Below are positions 60,518-64,000 of a stretch of DNA of 64,000 nt, piece after piece. Within the stretch, counting starts at the first letter, position 1, and every line of letters starts with the position of its first letter. The position numbers and the translations under genes were made by a program. This DNA is from an uncultured Rivibacter sp. (GTDB lineage: Bacteria > Pseudomonadota > Gammaproteobacteria > Burkholderiales > Burkholderiaceae): contig CAMLLU010000023.1 in NCBI GenBank assembly GCA_946480925.1, positions 1 through 64,000 on the forward strand, written 5' to 3'. The notes under the pieces are model-generated. The model saw nothing but the letters and a program-made list of their open reading frames with translations. It did no database searches and had not been told where the DNA came from.

Positions 60518-62254
60518 TCAGAAGGTGCGTGAGACGGTGAAGGACACGTAGGAACGGTCCTTGAGCGACTGGCCGAAGGTGAGCTGGCGCGGGCTGCCGG
60601 CGCCGGCCACGAGCGTCTCGGTGAAGGTCTTGGCCTTGCCGAAATAGTCGGTGTAGGTGAGCGCGGCGTTCCAGGCGTTCTGGTACTTGCCCTTCACGCC
60701 GATGCTCCAGTCACCCGCGTCGGAGGCCCCCCCTGCGAAGTTGGCGATGGCCGAGGAGCGGCCGCCGAAGTTGTAGCCAATGGCCACGGGCACCGAGAGG
60801 TCCAGCCCAGGCGCCACCTGGAAGTAGCTGGGCTCGAACAGCACGCGCAGCGCGAAGGCGCCCTTGGTGGTGTTGGGGTCGAGCCCGCCGATGCCCTGGC
60901 TCGAGCCGTCGGCCGCGGCGAAGATGTCCTTCGTGACCTTGAGCCGGTGGTTGTAGGCCAGCTCGGCCACCACCGCGCCGCCGCCCCACAGCGGGCCGGG
61001 CTGCAGCACGTAGATGCCCGAGACCTGCAGGTGCGCGGTGCGGCCCACGGCGAAGCAGGGGTCGTCGTCCGAGGTGCCGCAGGTGAGCACGGGCCCCAGG
61101 CCCAGCACGGCCGGGTCGCTGTTGAGCGGCGCGTTCCAGCGCAGCGAGCCTTCCACCGCCCAGTTGAGCTGGCCGACCGACGAGGTGACGCTCGCGCCCA
61201 GCGTGCGGATGTCGCTCCCATAGGCGAGGTGCACGTTGCCATTCACGAAGTCGAACACCGGCACCGCGGGCGTCTTGTCGTGGTATTGCGCTGCGTACAC
61301 GCCGTATTCGAAGTCGCTGCCCGCCGGCGAGATGCGCAGCTGCAGGCCGCCCTGGCCGCTGTTGCCGGGCTTCTTGTCCTTGGTGGCGTCGTAGGCCAGC
61401 ACGATGGGGTTGCCGTTCGCATCGACACCGAAGTTCACGATGCCGGTGCCCACGTAGTCCTGGTTCGAGAAGTAGCTGCCCACGCCCGGAATGCGCGAGG
61501 GCCGCCACTTGGCCTGCACGTAAGCGCCCAGCGACACGCCGTCGGCCACCTGCAGCGAGCCCGAGACCTGCTCCACCGGCAGCAGCACTTCCTTGAACTG
61601 CCAGCCCGGCACCGAGAGGATCTTCGCCACGTCCACCGGCCCCTGCGCGTTGGCGATGCCGTTCTGCCCGAAGAACAGGCTCTCGCCCCATTGCAGCGTG
61701 TGCTTGCCCACCCGCAGCGTGCCCTTCATGCCGCCCACGTCGCCCTTGAGGTAGACGAAGGCGTCGAGCAGCTCGGTGCCGCGGCCGTGCTGTTCGCGCG
61801 TGGCAGGCAGGAACTGGTTGGCCGCCTGGCCCTGCTGGTTGTTGGCCGTGGAGACGTTGAGGCCGGTGGGGTTGCCTCCCACGTAGAGCGGCGTGCCCTC
61901 GTAGCGGTTGGGGCGCAGGTACACCGCGTCGCGCCAGGCGGTGCCGCTGATGCGGCCGCCGAAGCTCGGGCCCGTCACGTCGAGCTCGGCGAGCAGGTCG
62001 AAGCGGTTGGAGATCTGGCCCTTCCTGAAGTTGTGGTCACCGTCGTCTTCATTGACGGTGCCCGGGTCCACCGCCACGTCGAGCCGGGTGAGCGCATCGG
62101 AAGGGTTCTTCAGCCGGTAGGCGGTGCTGTACTTGGGTGTGAGGTCGAGCCGGACCTTGTAGTCGGCCAGCGGCGTGTCGATGTCCATCGCATGCGCAGC
62201 AGGCTGCAGCAGCGCGATCGCGGCGGCCGCGATCAGGGAGGGGCGGTGGGTCAC
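60518..62254 (-). CDS. DUF1302 outer-membrane protein
   Basis: The 578-aa protein has a signal peptide (SLIAAAAIALLQPAAHA) and long beta-rich sequence with aromatic strand ends, ending in SYVSFTVSRTF with a terminal Phe typical of outer-membrane barrels. Motifs such as VGKHTLQWGESLFFGQNGIA and RFDLLAELDVTGPSFG fit DUF1302. Such proteins are thought to let hydrophobic substrates across the outer membrane. First of the DUF1302-DUF1329-YCF48-RND-esterase run. Confidence 0.92.
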   Translation of the reverse strand: MTHRPSLIAAAAIALLQPAAHAMDIDTPLADYKVRLDLTPKYSTAYRLKNPSDALTRLDVAVDPGTVNEDDGDHNFRKGQISNRFDLLAELDVTGPSFGGRISGTAWRDAVYLRPNRYEGTPLYVGGNPTGLNVSTANNQQGQAANQFLPATREQHGRGTELLDAFVYLKGDVGGMKGTLRVGKHTLQWGESLFFGQNGIANAQGPVDVAKILSVPGWQFKEVLLPVEQVSGSLQVADGVSLGAYVQAKWRPSRIPGVGSYFSNQDYVGTGIVNFGVDANGNPIVLAYDATKDKKPGNSGQGGLQLRISPAGSDFEYGVYAAQYHDKTPAVPVFDFVNGNVHLAYGSDIRTLGASVTSSVGQLNWAVEGSLRWNAPLNSDPAVLGLGPVLTCGTSDDDPCFAVGRTAHLQVSGIYVLQPGPLWGGGAVVAELAYNHRLKVTKDIFAAADGSSQGIGGLDPNTTKGAFALRVLFEPSYFQVAPGLDLSVPVAIGYNFGGRSSAIANFAGGASDAGDWSIGVKGKYQNAWNAALTYTDYFGKAKTFTETLVAGAGSPRQLTFGQSLKDRSYVSFTVSRTF

Positions 62255-62376
62255 GTGTTGTCTCCTCGTCGTTGTCGTAGGTCTGTCTGAAATCGCGGGC
62301 GTGAGTACGCCCCGCCCCGCGCTCCCGTCGGGGCTGTTGTGTTGCTGGTGTGGTGGCTGGCGGGCCGCTGAAATCC

Positions 62377-62458
62377 TTCACCGCAGAGGCGCGGAGCTTT
62401 CGCAGAGGGAATGCAGGTCTTCTCTGCGGTCCTCCGTGCCTTCTGCGCCTGCGGTGAA
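62377..62458. repeat. Intergenic inverted repeat (TTCACCGCAGAG type)
   Basis: TTCACCGCAGAGGCGCGGAG at the left and CTCCGTGCC...GCGGTGAA at the right form an imperfect inverted repeat with an inner pair of CGCAGAG/CTCTGCG. It belongs to a widespread type of intergenic repeat with ends TTCACC...GGTGAA. It fills the gap between SDR and DUF1302. Confidence 0.6.
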
Positions 62459-62469
62459 TGAATTCGTCC

Positions 62470-63237
62470 TCAGACGTAGGTCGAAGCCAGCCCGCCATCC
62501 ACCGGCAGGTTGATGCCGCTCACCCAGCGCGAGGCGTCGTCGCACAGGAAGGCCACCACCGGCGCCACCTCGTCGCTGAAGGCCGGGCGCTTCATGCGGT
62601 GGGCGTCCTTCTGCACGCGCTCTTCGCCCAGCATCGAGACGAAGTCGCCCAGGATGGGGGTGAACACCGGGCCGGGGGCCACGCAGTTCATGCGCACGCC
62701 GCGCTGCATGAAGATGGCTTGCGACTGCGTGTAGGTCCACACGATGAGTGCTTCCTTGAAGTACTGGTAGCAGGTGTCTTGCGCCACCGGGTGGTCGCGC
62801 AGCCAGTGCGCGCCTTCTTCGAAGCTCTGCGTGGCGGCCAGCTCGCGGTGCAGCGCAAGCCGCTGCGGCCATTCGGCCCCGAGGATGGACGAGATGTTGA
62901 CCACCGAGCCGCCTTCTCCCATGCGGTCGAGCACGCGGTGCGTGAGGTGCCGCAGGCCGAGGTAGTTCACGCGCGCCACGAGGTCGGTGGGCGCCGTGCC
63001 CGGCACGCCGGCGATGTTGGCCAGTGCATCGATGTGCGAGGGCAGGTGCTGCACCGCGGCGTCGATGGCCTTCGGGTCACCGAGGTCGGCCTTCACGAAG
63101 CCGTCGAGCGACAGCGTCGGGTCATTGCGGTCGATGCCGATGACGCGTGCCCCCTGCAGCCGCGCCAGCTTGGCGAAGTCGGCGCCGATACCGGAACAGC
63201 ACCCGGTGACGACGATGGTCTTGTTGTCGAGGCTCAT
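62470..63237 (-). CDS. Coniferyl-alcohol-dehydrogenase-like SDR
   Basis: The 255-aa protein has the dinucleotide-binding motif IVVTGCCSGIGADFAKLARL, NIAGVPG (NxAG-type), the Ser in VVNISSILGAEWP and the Tyr/Lys pair in CYQYFKEALIVWT. The layout is that of coniferyl-alcohol dehydrogenase-type SDRs, which oxidise aromatic allylic alcohols. The aldehyde dehydrogenase upstream fits the next step. Start at 63237. It lies 215 bp before DUF1302, with a repeat between. Confidence 0.82.
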   Translation of the reverse strand: MSLDNKTIVVTGCCSGIGADFAKLARLQGARVIGIDRNDPTLSLDGFVKADLGDPKAIDAAVQHLPSHIDALANIAGVPGTAPTDLVARVNYLGLRHLTHRVLDRMGEGGSVVNISSILGAEWPQRLALHRELAATQSFEEGAHWLRDHPVAQDTCYQYFKEALIVWTYTQSQAIFMQRGVRMNCVAPGPVFTPILGDFVSMLGEERVQKDAHRMKRPAFSDEVAPVVAFLCDDASRWVSGINLPVDGGLASTYV

Positions 63238-63320
63238 GAATGTCTCCTGTGTTGTCGACTCAGTTTCATGGGCGCCGAAGCGGCGCCCTCGTCGCATGAA
63301 CCAGTGCAACCCAGTGGACG

Positions 63321-63390
63321 CCGCGGATCCGGCTTTGCCGGTCCGCTGGCGTCGCCCCCTTGAGGGGGAGCGGCGAAGCCGCTACGGGGG
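63321..63390. repeat. Intergenic palindromic element
   Basis: CGGATCCGGC-TTT-GCCGGTCCG, CCCCCTTGAGGGGG and GCGGCGAAGCCGCT form three consecutive hairpins between the ALDH and SDR genes. It has the same C-run/G-run hairpin as the element inside the RND gene, so it is probably the same kind of dispersed repeat. Confidence 0.6.
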
Positions 63391-63399
63391 TGGTTCACT

Positions 63400-64000
63400 T
63401 CAGAACGGGAACGCGGGCGGCGTGTCCTTCACGGTGATCCACTGCCACTGCGTGTATTCCTCGATGTCGGCCGGCCCGCCCACCGAGCCGCCGTTGCCGC
63501 CGATGCCGGGGCCGCCGAAGGGGTTGATGCACTCGTCGTTCACGGTCTGGTCGTTGACGTGGACCATGCCCGCGCGCAGCCGCTGGCCGATGGCCATGGC
63601 GCGGCCCACCGACTTGCCGATCACCGCCGCCGCGAGGCCGCCCTGGCTGTTGTTGGCCAGCTCCACCGCTTCGTCGTCGGTGCGGAAGGGGATGAGGTTG
63701 GCCACCGGCCCGAAGCATTCCTCGTCGAAGCAGCGCATGCCGGGCTTCACGTTCGACAGCACCGTGGGCTTGTAGAACAGGCCTTCGTGCGTGCCGCCGG
63801 CCTCGAGCCTGGCGCCGGCCGCTACGCTGTCCTGCACGATGGCGTCGAAGCGATGGAGCTGCTTCGAGTCGATCAGCGGGCCCAGCGCGACCTGGCCGCT
63901 CGCGCCGTCGCCCACCGGCAGGTGCGTGGCCTTGCCCACCATGCGTTGCTTGAAGGCTTCGTACACCGCTTCGTGCACGAGGATGCGGTTGGAGGCCATG
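63400..64000 (-). CDS. Aldehyde dehydrogenase, C-terminal part (cut by window end)
   Basis: About 200 codons enter from the right edge and stop at 63400. They include EECFGPVANLIPFRTDDEA, NNSQGGLAAAVIG, RLRAGMVHVNDQTVND and NPFGGPGIGGNGGSV, the second half of an aldehyde dehydrogenase; the catalytic Cys region would be just outside the window. It resembles benzaldehyde/vanillin-type dehydrogenases. It probably oxidises the aldehyde made by the downstream SDR. Confidence 0.88.
   Translation of the reverse strand, partial: MASNRILVHEAVYEAFKQRMVGKATHLPVGDGASGQVALGPLIDSKQLHRFDAIVQDSVAAGARLEAGGTHEGLFYKPTVLSNVKPGMRCFDEECFGPVANLIPFRTDDEAVELANNSQGGLAAAVIGKSVGRAMAIGQRLRAGMVHVNDQTVNDECINPFGGPGIGGNGGSVGGPADIEEYTQWQWITVKDTPPAFPF

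Overview
This GC-rich window (roughly two-thirds G+C by eye) looks like chromosome of a betaproteobacterium, most likely Burkholderiales of the Comamonadaceae/Sphaerotilaceae type. The signs are an NrtR-controlled NAD salvage operon with a fused NMN adenylyltransferase/Nudix enzyme, Bug-type tricarboxylate binding protein, PEP-CTERM proteins, many LysR regulators, CoA-transferase catabolic clusters and a DUF1302/DUF1329 cluster. No ribosomal or housekeeping marker is present, so the genus is not fixed.

Region 1 (1-15470) is a genomic island of about 15.3 kb inserted at the 3' half of a tRNA-Arg(ACG) gene. A direct repeat of about 105 bp marks both ends (205-310 and 15367-15470). Near the tRNA lie two frameshifted tyrosine recombinases and an AlpA-like reading frame; a third integrase sits at 6.3-7.3 kb. 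Cargo is an AbiEi/AbiEii toxin-antitoxin pair with twin 30-bp palindromic operators, a 768-aa 2OG-Fe(II) oxygenase, a ParD-like antitoxin next to a nucleotidyltransferase-like gene, and a 962-aa primase-helicase-nuclease of the type classed as 'TOTE conflict system'. A small gene pair (A-B) is intact at 7.9-8.4 kb; a second copy is split around the primase-helicase gene. I read the island as an anti-phage/conflict island with cassette exchange.

Region 2 (15.5-22.1 kb) has remnants of a MerR/metal gene cluster and then a complete NAD salvage operon (pncA-pncB-nadE-nadM/Nudix) divergent from nrtR, with a palindromic operator between.

Region 3 (22.1-31.1 kb) mixes intact genes (PagL-like deacylase, phytase-like esterase, ZntB/CorA, histone-like protein, VanZ-like) with gene fragments joined by apparent internal deletions: an EAL-CBS protein missing most of its GGDEF domain, pieces of a DsbG-like protein, a sorted surface protein, a WcaJ-like transferase and a WecB/TagA/CpsF transferase.

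Region 4 (32.2-35.4 kb) is an arsenic operon: arsR, arsI-like lyase, three tandem thioredoxin-type arsC genes and an aquaglyceroporin. Region 5 (35.4-41.4 kb) carries small hypotheticals, a large secreted ExeM/NucH nuclease and PEP-CTERM genes.

Region 6 (41.6-54.6 kb) holds two catabolic clusters, each with a divergent LysR gene: a MaoC hydratase/acyl-CoA dehydrogenase/CoA-transferase/citramalyl-CoA-lyase-like set, and a CoA-transferase/HMG-CoA-lyase-like/VOC/D-2-hydroxyacid dehydrogenase/solute-binding set. A structured RNA with a strong terminator lies at 47.05-47.14 kb.

Region 7 (54.6-64 kb) is one minus-strand cluster: aldehyde dehydrogenase (cut by the window edge), coniferyl-alcohol-dehydrogenase-like SDR, DUF1302, DUF1329, YCF48-like propeller, RND/MMPL permease and an HSL-type esterase. 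It resembles uptake and oxidation machinery for hydrophobic aromatic or terpenoid compounds. Palindromic repeat elements lie between these genes, and one is inserted in frame inside the RND gene.
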